12,827 nucleotides of DNA, taken from NCBI GenBank assembly GCA_026914095.1, contig JAPPIY010000072.1:1-12827 (forward strand). Direction: 5' to 3'. Shown here in pieces: positions 1 through 6,813 of the stretch. The DNA comes from Oligoflexia bacterium (GTDB lineage: Bacteria > Bdellovibrionota > Bdellovibrionia > Bdellovibrionales > UBA1609). The notes under the pieces were generated by a model. The model searched no databases and was not told where the DNA came from. It saw only the letters and a list, made by a program, of their open reading frames with translations. The first letter of the stretch is position 1, and every line of letters starts with the position of its first letter. The position numbers were made by a program, and so were the translations under genes.

Positions 1-88
1 AAATGAGATTAAAATGTAACTTTAACATTGGCACTAAAAGTGCATGGCAGGTCACCCAAAAGGGCTATAACAAGAAGAAGTTCTATTA

Positions 89-120
89 AGCTAAAAGCCT
101 TCACTTTTTTAAGTGTAGCT
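89..120. other. Nested hairpin downstream of purF
   Basis: AGCTA (89-93) pairs with TAGCT (116-120) and encloses CACTT/AAGTG (102-106 with 111-115), with an unpaired stretch on one side. A second perfect hairpin, GCACT-aaa-AGTGC, lies at 31-43. They sit just after the purF stop on its coding strand and may mark its 3' end, but no clear U-tract follows, so I do not call an intrinsic terminator. I see no gene in 1-154. Confidence 0.3.
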
Positions 121-154
121 AAACTGTAACCAAAAGAAAAGAGTTTTTTTAAAA

Positions 155-1516
155 TTAAAGGGAATTATAAACAGCGGTGGGGTATTTTTCATCAAAACAG
201 GCCGAGCAAAACTCACGGGATCCCCCGGCTTTCAACAAACTCTCATAAGAGAGATAAGCCAGAGAATCCGCCCCTATAAACTGCCTTACCTTTTCCACAT
301 CATGACCCTCGCCGGAAATAAGCTGTTTCTTTTGAGGGGTGTCCACTCCATAATAACAAGGGCCTTTGATAGGAGGAGAGGAAACTCTTAAATGCACCTC
401 CTTAGCTCCCGCGGATCGCAAAATCTCCACCAAGGCTTTAGAAGTTGTGCCTCTCACTATAGAATCATCTATAGCAACCACCCGCTTTCCCTTTACAATG
501 GTTTGAGGGTTTAATTTTATTTTCACTTTAAAATTCCTAATCAAGGGCGAAGGCTGAATAAAAGTTCGGCCTATATAATGATTTCTGACGATTCCCATCT
601 CATAAGGCAAGCCTGTATGTTGAGCATAGGCAATCGCCGCGGGAATGCCGCTGTCAGGAACAGGTATCACCATGTCGGCTGAAATGGGATGCTCTTTAGC
701 TAAATACTCTCCCATTTTTTTTCTTCTTTCATAAACATTTTGACTGAAAACAAAACTGTCAGGCCTTGAGAAATAAACATATTCAAAAATACACCGCGCT
801 TTTTTTTGAGCCTTTGGCAAAAACAAAGACTTCATGCCTTGTTTGTTGATAATCAAAATTTCACCAGCTGAAATTTCCCTTATATATTTTGCTCCAATGA
901 GATCAAAAGCGCAGGTCTCAGAAGCCACAACATAAGCCTCTTCTTTTTTTCCTAAAACAAGCGGGCGAAAGCCCATGGGGTCTCGGACAGCGATAAAAGA
1001 ATCTTTAGTTAAAATGACAAAACTATAAGCCCCCTCCAATTGAGAGCAGGCTTTTAAAAGCCTTTGCCCCAGCTCTTTTTCCTCACAGTCAGCCATTAAA
1101 GGGAACAAACATTCCGTATCACTGTCCCCTTCTGTAAAAACTCGGCTCTCTTTTAAAAACTTCTCTTTTAACAAAGAGTAATTGACAATGTTTCCATTAT
1201 GAGCCACAGAGAGAGGCCCTAAATTCAACTCTTTTGTAAAAGGCTGAATATTTTTTAACTCATCTAAACCCGTTGTAGAGTATCGGGTATGGCCAATGGC
1301 GGAAGAGCCTTTTAATTGAGCTAATTTTTCCTTTGTAAAAATTTGCCCAACCAAACCTTGATCTTTACAGGATAAATGCTTTCCCTCATGCAGGGAAACA
1401 ATACCCGCTCCCTCCTGCCCGCGATGCTGAAGGGCATATAAAGCCAGATAAGTTAAAAAACTGGCTGCGGGATGATTCCACACACCAGCCACAGCGCATT
1501 TATCATTGAAAGCCAC
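155..1516 (-). CDS. purF: Amidophosphoribosyltransferase (glutamine PRPP amidotransferase)
   Basis: PurF makes 5-phosphoribosylamine from PRPP and glutamine, the first committed step of de novo purine synthesis, in the cytoplasm. The 453-residue protein has the class II (Ntn) glutaminase domain first, then a phosphoribosyltransferase domain with the PRPP loop VVAIDDSIVRGTT at about residues 346-358. Cys7 is the expected catalytic nucleophile, so a six-residue propeptide would be removed. Cys242, Cys387, Cys437 and Cys440 fall where the four [4Fe-4S] ligands of the Bacillus subtilis-type enzyme lie, which predicts an oxygen-sensitive cluster enzyme. The start is GTG at 1514-1516. An in-frame TAA lies one codon upstream and no other start precedes Cys7, so this start is well constrained although the ribosome site is weak. 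The gene is divergent from the DUF3592 gene and, at a distance, from purL. Confidence 0.97.
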   Translation of the reverse strand: MAFNDKCAVAGVWNHPAASFLTYLALYALQHRGQEGAGIVSLHEGKHLSCKDQGLVGQIFTKEKLAQLKGSSAIGHTRYSTTGLDELKNIQPFTKELNLGPLSVAHNGNIVNYSLLKEKFLKESRVFTEGDSDTECLFPLMADCEEKELGQRLLKACSQLEGAYSFVILTKDSFIAVRDPMGFRPLVLGKKEEAYVVASETCAFDLIGAKYIREISAGEILIINKQGMKSLFLPKAQKKARCIFEYVYFSRPDSFVFSQNVYERRKKMGEYLAKEHPISADMVIPVPDSGIPAAIAYAQHTGLPYEMGIVRNHYIGRTFIQPSPLIRNFKVKIKLNPQTIVKGKRVVAIDDSIVRGTTSKALVEILRSAGAKEVHLRVSSPPIKGPCYYGVDTPQKKQLISGEGHDVEKVRQFIGADSLAYLSYESLLKAGGSREFCSACFDEKYPTAVYNSL

Positions 1517-1597
1517 AGTTTATTGTTAAACCCCGCTCATGGCTCAAAATCAAGGAAAATAATATTTTATATCCAGCTTATTTGAGGGTTTTATCCC

Positions 1598-1603
1598 ATT
1601 ATA
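1598..1603 (-). promoter_or_regulatory. Candidate -10 box for purF
   Basis: The minus strand reads TATAAT here, about 80 bases before the purF GTG start. The best -35-like hexamer (TTGAAA, 1618-1623) is only 14 bases away, which is too close, so the promoter is tentative. It would give a 5' leader of roughly 75 nt. Confidence 0.25.
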
Positions 1604-1739
1604 CTTAAAATAAAGCCTTTCAACTCTTTTTGAACAGCCTAAACCCCTTATCAAACAGCTATTGATCTTTTAAGCAGGAAAAGCTCATAGAATTTGCAAA
1701 CGGCTTTAATGGAGTCAATTCAAATACTTGAATTTAAAT

Positions 1740-1767
1740 TTGACAATTCCGCTTTTAAAGATAAAGA
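1740..1767 (+). promoter_or_regulatory. Candidate promoter for the DUF3592 gene
   Basis: A perfect TTGACA (1740-1745) is followed after 16 bases by TAAAGA (1762-1767), a poor -10. The position fits: transcription would start about 20 bases before the start codon and just upstream of the Shine-Dalgarno sequence. Confidence 0.35.
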
Positions 1768-1793
1768 TTAAATAGAAAAGCCAGGAGGCGGTT

Positions 1794-2288
1794 TTGACTA
1801 AGAAAAAACCTTCTAATCTACTTCTTATAGCTATCGGTTGTTTTGTAATTTCCATTTGGACCTTTAAAGGCTCTCATTATAAATCGGCTTTGCAAACTAG
1901 ACACTGGCCCAGCACAACAGGAACTATCATCCAATCTCAGATTCATCATGTGAATCCAAATCATATAAGAGATTCTTATCAACCTAATGTCTCTTACACC
2001 TATCAAGTGAATGGCATAAATTATCAAGGCGCAACTGTCTATAAAGGAGATAAATCTATAGGATACAACAGAAAAACTTCCGCTCAAAAAATTATCAATC
2101 AATTCCCTGTTGGAAAAACAGTTCAGGTTTATTATTCCCCTCTTCAGGCTCAAGATTCTGTCTTAATACCCGGTCCAGTTAAGCTTCATTATATGTTTTT
2201 ACTGCTGGCCGGCTTAACAGTTTTAGGAGGGGTTTATTTTTTGCGCGCTTTTTCTTTAGCCCGTCTCCCTCAAAAATATAAGAAATGA
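1794..2288 (+). CDS. DUF3592 family small membrane protein
   Basis: This 164-residue protein has two predicted membrane helices, at about residues 8-23 and 132-152, around a soluble beta-rich middle. The middle has the DUF3592 pattern: a Trp before a G-x-I strand (about residues 38-48), YQPNVSYTYQVNG (about 62-74), then VGKTVQVYYSP and an LIPG turn (about 106-127). DUF3592 proteins have no established biochemical function. The start codon is TTG at 1794-1796, chosen because a perfect AGGAGG (1783-1788) lies five bases before it and the first helix begins a few residues later. It sits between the divergent purF and the downstream purL, and nothing in it suggests a purine role. Confidence 0.8.
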   Translation: MTKKKPSNLLLIAIGCFVISIWTFKGSHYKSALQTRHWPSTTGTIIQSQIHHVNPNHIRDSYQPNVSYTYQVNGINYQGATVYKGDKSIGYNRKTSAQKIINQFPVGKTVQVYYSPLQAQDSVLIPGPVKLHYMFLLLAGLTVLGGVYFLRAFSLARLPQKYKK

Positions 2289-2302
2289 CTAAAACTCTTG
2301 TA

Positions 2303-2335
2303 TTCTGTCTTTCCCGCGCAAACGGGAATCTCTAA
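2303..2335. repeat. Dispersed palindromic repeat, copy 1
   Basis: TTCCCG (2311-2316) pairs with CGGGAA (2323-2328) over a six-base loop. CGGGAATCTCTAA (2323-2335) recurs in inverse orientation at 4636-4648, and TTCTGTCTTTC (2303-2313) recurs directly at 4705-4715. This is the kind of GC-rich palindrome dispersed between genes in many bacterial genomes. It lies just after the DUF3592 stop and may also end that transcript, but no U-tract follows. Confidence 0.6.
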
Positions 2336-2393
2336 ATGTCAGAGAAAAACTCAAATAAGGTTAATATATCCTTTTGTAAAATTATGTTGAGTT

Positions 2394-2417
2394 TTATTCA
2401 AAAGCTGAATAAGCTTT
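2394..2417 (+). promoter_or_regulatory. Two overlapping, mutually exclusive hairpins before purL
   Basis: TTATTCA (2394-2400) pairs perfectly with TGAATAA (2406-2412). AAAGCT (2401-2406) pairs perfectly with AGCTTT (2412-2417). The two stems share bases and cannot form together. The second ends nine bases before the purL ATG, where a ribosome-binding site should be. The pairing is seen directly; a regulatory role is inference. Confidence 0.4.
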
Positions 2418-2426
2418 CATCAAAAC

Positions 2427-4604
2427 ATGACAACATTGAAACGAAACAAATACCAGCTTTCTGCTGGGGATCATAAAAGGCTTAAGTCTCTTTTAGGAAG
2501 GGAGCCAAGCGTTTTGGAGATTGTGCTGGCTTTGGCTTTATGGAATGAGCACTGCTCTTATAGAAGCTCTAAAAAACATCTGAAAAAATTTCAATTTCCA
2601 ACTCAGAAAAAAATTTCAGGCTTGGGGGAGCAGGCAGGAGTTGTGGATTTAGGGCAAGGGGAAAAAATTTGTTTTAAAATGGAAAGCCATAATCATCCGT
2701 CTTATATTACCCCTTATCATGGAGCGGCTACCGCTGTTGGAGGGATTTTAAGAGACATTTTCGCCATGAACGCCCGGCCCATTGCTTTGGCGGATTATTT
2801 GTGCTTTGCCGACACTTCCAGAGAGTCGGAATTGTCAGTTAAAAAAGAGCAGGCTCACCGTGTGTCGGCTGTGGTTCAGGGAATTGGGGATTATGGGAAT
2901 TGCATAGGTGTCCCTACTGTCACAGGGCAGACAGAGTTTTCCCCCGCCTATAATGGAAATATTTTAGTTAATGCTATGGCTTTGGGTTATTTAGACTCTC
3001 GCTCTCAAGTGATAAGCTCTCAGGCAAAAGGGGCGGGCAATTATGTGGTTTATGTTGGCTCTGCGACCGGCCGGGATGGAATTTTAGGGGCCGATATGGC
3101 CAGTCAGTCTTTTGAATCGGATCAGAGCTACGCAAAACCGACTGTTCAAATTGGAGATCCGTTTTTTGGGAAACAGCTCCTATCAGCTTGTCTGCTGGCT
3201 ATGGAAAAAAATTTGGTTCTCGCCTGTCAGGATATGGGAGCCGCGGGTTTAACCTGCTCCAGTTTTGAAATGGCAGACAAAGCGGGTTTAGGCTTAAGTT
3301 TGCATTTAGATAAAACGCCTTTGCGGGACAGCCATCTTCAACCCGAAGAGATTTTACTGTCGGAAAGTCAAGAGAGAATGCTTTTTATTTGCAAGCCCTC
3401 TTGTTTTAAAGAGCTAGAGAGTTTATTTCGCTCTTATGAGTTGGAAATTGCCATTTTAGGCGAAACCTTGGCGCAAAAAGAGATTCAGCTTTATTGGAAG
3501 GGAAAGGAAATTTTAAAAGTAGATCCTAAACTTTTTACAAGCCATTCCCCTGTAGAAGATCGCCCCTATGTTTTCCCAAAGCCAGTCAAAAGAATTTCTC
3601 CTAAACCTGTGGAGGATTCAGCCCATAAAGTCAAGGCTTTGTTGCTATCGGCTTTGTCTTCTCCACAAGGGAGAAGCCGCCAGTTTATTTACAGCCAATA
3701 CGATCAAAGGGTGGGGACAAACACCCTAAAAGATTCTTCTTATCCTATAGCCGTTTTGCGTCTGCCAGAAAGCGGGAGGCAGTTGGCTGTAGCTATGGGC
3801 TGTCGCCCCTATTTACTACAGCTGGATGTAGAGCAGGGAGCAAAGGACGCTGTTTTTTTACCGGCTTTAAAACTGGCTGTGAGGGGATTCAGCTTATTGG
3901 CTGCGACAGATTGTTTAAATTTTGGCAATCCTGAAAAGCCAGAAATTATGGGGGAGTTTGTCCTGTCTGTAGAGAAGATAGCGGAGGCTTGCCTGACTTT
4001 GGACACCCCTATTGTGAGTGGAAATGTAAGTTTTTATAATGAGAGTGAGGGAAAAAACATCACCCCCACCCCTTCTATAGTTATGACGGGCTTAAAGGAA
4101 AAAGGCTGTTCCACCCCCCCTGCTGGTTTTTGCAAAGCGGGTGAGAGGGTTTATCTTTTACATTCGCATCAATTTTGTTTTGAAGGGGCGATTGACAAAA
4201 AAGCTCAATGGGCTTATGGAGATTTGCAGGGGCCTTTAGTCAAGATTTTTATTGATCAAATTGACCAGTTGAGCCAAAAAAATCTTTTTTCAAGCGCTAG
4301 AGTGGTGGGCAAATTTGGCTTGGCTTACACTTTAGCCCGTATGGTTTTAGAAAATAGAGTGGGTTTTTCCTTAAAAAACTCTTTTCAATGGCCTTTATTT
4401 CAAGAAAGACTCTATGAGATAGCCGTCTCTGTCAAAAGGGAAGAAGAAGATCAGTTTAAAAAAGAGCTTGAAAAGTTGGGCTTAGAGTTTGTTTTTTTGG
4501 GTGAGACACAGGAAAAAGCTGTTTTGAGCCTAAAAGGGGAAAGCCTCTCTTATGAGGAGATGAAAGGGCAATACAGGACTTCATGGCAGGATTTAAGTTT
4601 GTAA
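2427..4604 (+). CDS. purL: Phosphoribosylformylglycinamidine synthase, small-type subunit II
   Basis: PurL converts FGAR, ATP and ammonia to FGAM, the fourth step of IMP synthesis. At 725 residues it is the small form, which works in a complex with PurS and the glutaminase PurQ; neither is in this window. Family marks in order are GREP near residue 24, WNEHCSYRSSK (about 39-49), ESHNHPS (86-92) leading into a Gly/Ala-rich ATP-site stretch, QDMGAAGLTCSSFEMA (about 268-283), and SGNVSFYNES (about 530-540). The two-fold repeat of the ATP-binding and C-terminal domains fits the length. The ATG at 2427 has no recognisable Shine-Dalgarno sequence; overlapping hairpins lie just before it. The reading frame is complete and shows no damage. 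Confidence 0.96.
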   Translation: MTTLKRNKYQLSAGDHKRLKSLLGREPSVLEIVLALALWNEHCSYRSSKKHLKKFQFPTQKKISGLGEQAGVVDLGQGEKICFKMESHNHPSYITPYHGAATAVGGILRDIFAMNARPIALADYLCFADTSRESELSVKKEQAHRVSAVVQGIGDYGNCIGVPTVTGQTEFSPAYNGNILVNAMALGYLDSRSQVISSQAKGAGNYVVYVGSATGRDGILGADMASQSFESDQSYAKPTVQIGDPFFGKQLLSACLLAMEKNLVLACQDMGAAGLTCSSFEMADKAGLGLSLHLDKTPLRDSHLQPEEILLSESQERMLFICKPSCFKELESLFRSYELEIAILGETLAQKEIQLYWKGKEILKVDPKLFTSHSPVEDRPYVFPKPVKRISPKPVEDSAHKVKALLLSALSSPQGRSRQFIYSQYDQRVGTNTLKDSSYPIAVLRLPESGRQLAVAMGCRPYLLQLDVEQGAKDAVFLPALKLAVRGFSLLAATDCLNFGNPEKPEIMGEFVLSVEKIAEACLTLDTPIVSGNVSFYNESEGKNITPTPSIVMTGLKEKGCSTPPAGFCKAGERVYLLHSHQFCFEGAIDKKAQWAYGDLQGPLVKIFIDQIDQLSQKNLFSSARVVGKFGLAYTLARMVLENRVGFSLKNSFQWPLFQERLYEIAVSVKREEEDQFKKELEKLGLEFVFLGETQEKAVLSLKGESLSYEEMKGQYRTSWQDLSL

Positions 4605-4635
4605 TTGAGTTATATTTGAGTTTTGAAGGTCTTTT

Positions 4636-4724
4636 TTAGAGATTCCCGCCCCTGTTTTCATGAGGGCAAGCTCCCCGCTTTCGCGAGGACAAGTTTCGCG
4701 GGAGTTCTGTCTTTCAGTGAAAGA
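4636..4724. repeat. Dispersed palindromic repeat, copy 2 (longer)
   Basis: TTAGAGATTCCCG (4636-4648) matches 2323-2335 in inverse orientation. TCCCGC (4644-4649) can pair with GCGGGA (4698-4703), enclosing CCCCGCTTTCGCGAGG. TCTTTC-agt-GAAAGA (4710-4724) is a separate perfect six-pair hairpin. The whole forms a compact GC-rich block in AT-rich surroundings after the purL stop and could also terminate purL transcripts. Confidence 0.55.
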
Positions 4725-4738
4725 TGGAACAAACAGAC

Positions 4739-4930
4739 TGAAAATTCAGGAATTATAGACTTAACTTCGCATGGTTCCTTTATTTATTCTGTTTTTTAAA
4801 GGCTTTGTCTCTTCTTTTTGGTTTTAATTTTATCCTTATTTATTCCCCAGAGAAACCGCTCAAAACTCTTTTATTTCCTTAGTTTGAGGCCTCTTTATGC
4901 GAAGTTAAGTCTATAATTCCTAAATTTTCA
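4739..4930. mobile_element. MITE-like 192-bp element with 34-bp terminal inverted repeats
   Basis: Bases 4739-4772 and 4897-4930 are inverted copies, 33 of 34 matching; the inner 25 are perfect (4748-4772 with 4897-4921) and the only mismatch is 4747/4922. The 124 bases between them are T-rich and hold no reading frame of note. Short, non-coding and with long inverted ends, it fits a miniature inverted-repeat element, but I see no clean target-site duplication (flanks share only AAACA) and no second full copy here. The alternative is a long-stem RNA structure or processing site between purL and tuf. Confidence 0.55.
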
Positions 4931-5001
4931 AAACAAGATCATATAAAGCTAAAAATACAATTCTAATTCCTAAATTTCAAACCAGATTCAGCTATAAAAA
5001 G
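4914..5001. repeat. Imperfect 50-nt tandem duplication upstream of tuf
   Basis: TAATTCCTAAATTT starts at 4914 and again at 4964. Both copies continue with a similar CAAA..CAGAT/AAGAT..TATAAA pattern, to about 4955 and 5001. The unit includes the outer end of the right inverted repeat plus flanking DNA, so the duplication arose after that repeat was in place. Confidence 0.5.
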
Positions 5002-5051
5002 AACAACAGAATATTTTTTTGTCAAAAATTTCTTTTTATGCTATTTCTTAT

Positions 5052-5080
5052 TTGACACAGAAGGGATTTGTCATTATATC
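5052..5080 (+). promoter_or_regulatory. tuf promoter
   Basis: A perfect TTGACA (5052-5057) is followed after 17 bases by TATATC (5075-5080). Transcription would start near 5087, giving a leader of about 34 nt that carries AGGAGG at 5110-5115, five bases before the tuf ATG. Consensus -35, ideal spacing and ideal ribosome site fit a highly expressed gene. Confidence 0.7.
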
Positions 5081-5120
5081 CTTAAAATACTTTTGAGGTT
5101 TAACTTTTTAGGAGGAATGT

Positions 5121-6305
5121 ATGTCTAAAGAAACTTTTAATAGAAATAAAGAGCATGTCAATGTGGGAACGATTGGCCATGTGGATCATGGAAAAACAAC
5201 TCTGACTGCGGCTATTACTTCTGTTTTAGCTAAAAAAGGGGGAGCTGAGGCCATGAAATACGATCAGATTGATAAGGCTCCAGAGGAAAAGGCCAGAGGG
5301 ATTACGATTTCAACGGCTCATGTGGAATATGAAACAGAAAAAAGGCATTATGCCCATGTGGATTGTCCAGGTCACGCGGATTATGTGAAAAATATGATTA
5401 CGGGAGCCGCTCAAATGGATGGAGCCATTCTTGTAGTTTCTGCGGCAGATGGCCCTATGCCTCAAACTAGAGAGCATATTTTGTTAGCTCGTCAGGTGGG
5501 TGTGCCGGCTATTGTGGTTTTTTTGAACAAATGCGATCAAGTGGATGACAAAGAGTTGCTGGACCTTGTAGAGCTTGAAATTCGTGAATTATTGACAGAA
5601 TACAAATTCCCTGGAAATGACATTCCTATTGTAAAAGGCTCAGCTTTAAAGGCTTTAGAGGGGGATGCAGACAATGAAAAAGCTATCTTAGAGCTTATGG
5701 CTAAGGTGGATGAGTATATCCCTTGCCCAAAAAGAGATGTGGATAAGCCTTTCTTAATGCCTGTTGAAGATGTTTTTTCTATTTCCGGCCGTGGGACCGT
5801 GGCAACCGGCCGTGTGGAGAGAGGGACTATTAAAACAGGGGCTGAAATAGAGATTGTCGGCATTCGTGAGACTAAAAAGACAGTGGTTACAGGGATTGAA
5901 ATGTTTAGAAAGCAGTTAGATGAGGGCCGAGCGGGCGATAATGCCGGCTTGTTATTAAGAGGAATTGAAAAGACAGATATTGAAAGAGGCCAAGTTCTTT
6001 CTGTGCCCGGCTCCATCACGCCTCACAAAAAATTTAAGTGTGAGTGTTATATCTTGAAAAAAGAAGAGGGAGGAAGGCACACACCCTTTTTTAAGGGGTA
6101 TAGACCTCAGTTCTATTTTAGAACAACAGATGTAACAGGCTCTGTTCAGCTTCCTAAAGACGCTGAAATAGTTATGCCCGGTGATAATGTGCATTTAGAG
6201 GTGGAGTTGATCTCACCAATTGCTATGGAAAAGGGGGTTCGCTTTGCGGTTCGTGAAGGCGGCAAAACAGTAGGAGCTGGTGTTGTTTCTGAAATTGTAG
6301 AGTAA
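5121..6305 (+). CDS. tuf: Translation elongation factor Tu
   Basis: EF-Tu is the GTPase that carries aminoacyl-tRNA to the ribosome. All parts are present in 394 residues: P-loop GHVDHGKT (19-26), switch I RGIT (60-63), switch II DCPG (82-85), base-recognition NKCD (137-140) and SALK (175-178), then the two beta-barrel domains with MFRK and the RPQFYFRTTDVTG strand. Thr383, in GGKTVGAG near the C-terminus, matches the Escherichia coli Thr382 (mature numbering) that Doc toxin phosphorylates. Start and ribosome site are unambiguous. It is transcribed alone, ending in an intrinsic terminator, with tRNA-Trp behind it. The common tuf-trnW-secE-nusG order stops after the tRNA here. Confidence 0.99.
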   Translation: MSKETFNRNKEHVNVGTIGHVDHGKTTLTAAITSVLAKKGGAEAMKYDQIDKAPEEKARGITISTAHVEYETEKRHYAHVDCPGHADYVKNMITGAAQMDGAILVVSAADGPMPQTREHILLARQVGVPAIVVFLNKCDQVDDKELLDLVELEIRELLTEYKFPGNDIPIVKGSALKALEGDADNEKAILELMAKVDEYIPCPKRDVDKPFLMPVEDVFSISGRGTVATGRVERGTIKTGAEIEIVGIRETKKTVVTGIEMFRKQLDEGRAGDNAGLLLRGIEKTDIERGQVLSVPGSITPHKKFKCECYILKKEEGGRHTPFFKGYRPQFYFRTTDVTGSVQLPKDAEIVMPGDNVHLEVELISPIAMEKGVRFAVREGGKTVGAGVVSEIVE

Positions 6306-6376
6306 ATAAGCAAGTGTTGTTTCAGGATAGCAGGCAATAGATATTATTTTTAACAATTATAGTCGTTGAGTTTGAA

Positions 6377-6412
6377 AAATAAAAAGGGAGGCTGTTGTCT
6401 CTCTTTTTATTT
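6377..6412 (+). terminator. Rho-independent terminator of tuf
   Basis: A 14-pair stem (6377-6390 with 6399-6412; one G-U pair) with an eight-base loop has an A-run on its left side and TTTTTATTT on its right. It lies 72 bases after the tuf stop. The A/T arms make it potentially bidirectional. Confidence 0.8.
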
Positions 6413-6483
6413 GCGCGAGAGTCAGTCATTTGCGCGAGAGCCTAGTTATTCCTGCGAAAGCCAGTCATTCCTGCGAAAGCAGG
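6407..6483. repeat. Four-unit tandem repeat, 19-20 nt period
   Basis: Units are 6407-6425, 6426-6445, 6446-6464 and 6465-6483. All follow the pattern TYATTyg/cYGCGARAGYC-AG. Units 1 and 2 share ATTTGCGCGAGAG, and units 3 and 4 share ATTCCTGCGAAAGC. The last unit runs into AGGAATCC, making CCTGCGAAAGCAGGAAT, a palindrome of the same general kind as the repeats near 2311 and 4644. It starts inside the right arm of the tuf terminator. Confidence 0.65.
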
Positions 6484-6552
6484 AATCCACTAAACTTTAA
6501 AATTTCAAATAAAATCAGTTTATTTGTATTGTGTTGCTAAGCCTTTCAGTGT

Positions 6553-6583
6553 TTGTATTTTCATTGGCTTTGTAGTATATAAT
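6553..6583 (+). promoter_or_regulatory. tRNA-Trp promoter
   Basis: TATAAT (6578-6583) is a perfect -10 that ends 10 bases before the tRNA. The best -35-like sequence is TTGTAT (6553-6558) at a long 19-base spacing. Since tuf has its own terminator, a separate promoter for the tRNA makes sense. Confidence 0.55.
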
Positions 6584-6593
6584 TTAAAGGCAA

Positions 6594-6669
6594 AGGGCAG
6601 TAGCTCAATTGGTAGAGCATTGGATTCCAAATCTAAAGGTTGCGGGTTCAAGTCCTGTCTGCCCTGCCA
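6594..6669 (+). tRNA. trnW: tRNA-Trp (anticodon CCA)
   Basis: This is a full 76-nt cloverleaf. The seven-pair acceptor stem is AGGGCAG with CTGCCCT, followed by G and an encoded CCA (6667-6669). The D arm is GCTC..GAGC. The anticodon stem TTGGA/TCTAA holds the loop TTCCAAA with anticodon CCA, and the T loop is TTCAAGT. A tRNA-Trp behind tuf is a common bacterial arrangement. Its last bases are repeated at 9311-9326, so its 3' end appears to have served as an attachment site. Confidence 0.97.
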
Positions 6670-6672
6670 TTT
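6657..6672 (+). repeat. Putative attL core (tRNA-Trp 3' end)
   Basis: GTCTGCCCTGCCATTT covers the end of the T arm, the acceptor strand, the CCA and three bases beyond. It matches GTCTACCCTGTCATTT at 9311-9326 in direct orientation at 14 of 16 positions; both differences are transitions. tRNA 3' ends are classic integration sites for tyrosine recombinases. Confidence 0.5.
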
Positions 6673-6702
6673 GTACAACACAACTTTTTCCATTTTGTAG
6701 AA

Positions 6703-6732
6703 GGATATTTCAGGAAATGTCAGGGTATTTCA
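6703..6732 (+). repeat. Decamer array A (GGrTATTTCA, three units)
   Basis: GGATATTTCA, GGAAATGTCA and GGGTATTTCA follow one another without gaps, 34 bases after the tRNA CCA. The exact 10-nt period places each unit on the same face of the helix. The pattern fits integrase arm-type sites or another cooperative DNA-binding protein. Confidence 0.6.
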
Positions 6733-6776
6733 ACCTTTTGAGTTTCCTAAACATTTCGGCAACCGGCTTTCATCCA

Positions 6777-6806
6777 ACTTATTTCAGGATATTTCCCAAT
6801 ATTTCA
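6777..6806 (+). repeat. Decamer array B (TATTTC core, three units)
   Basis: ACTTATTTCA, GGATATTTCC and CAATATTTCA lie end to end with the same TATTTC core and phase as array A. With array A this makes five exact TATTTC copies in 100 bases. Confidence 0.55.
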
Positions 6807-6813
6807 AATTGGG

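Larger units (their letters stand above)
4605..5120. other. Gene-free gap between purL and tuf, filled with repeats
   Basis: I see no gene in this 516-base gap. From left to right it holds a hairpin-rich dispersed repeat (4636-4724), a MITE-like element with long inverted ends (4739-4930), a tandem duplication (4914-5001), a T-rich stretch and the tuf promoter and leader. Confidence 0.7.

Noticed and set aside
1..88. A riboswitch or small RNA suggested by the GCACT/AGTGC and CCC/GGG hairpins
   Set aside because: The stems are short and match no class I recognise.
1818..2153. Minus-strand frame over the DUF3592 gene
   Set aside because: The plus-strand gene has a perfect Shine-Dalgarno sequence, membrane helices and a family pattern; this frame has none.
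3809..4006. Minus-strand frame inside purL
   Set aside because: Opposite-strand frame over a well-supported gene; no ribosome site.
5537..6337. Minus-strand open frames inside tuf
   Set aside because: They are frames opposite a highly conserved gene, with no family match.
6377..6412. Reading the tuf terminator as a tRNA-Trp leader structure
   Set aside because: It lies over 180 bases before the tRNA, which has its own TATAAT box.
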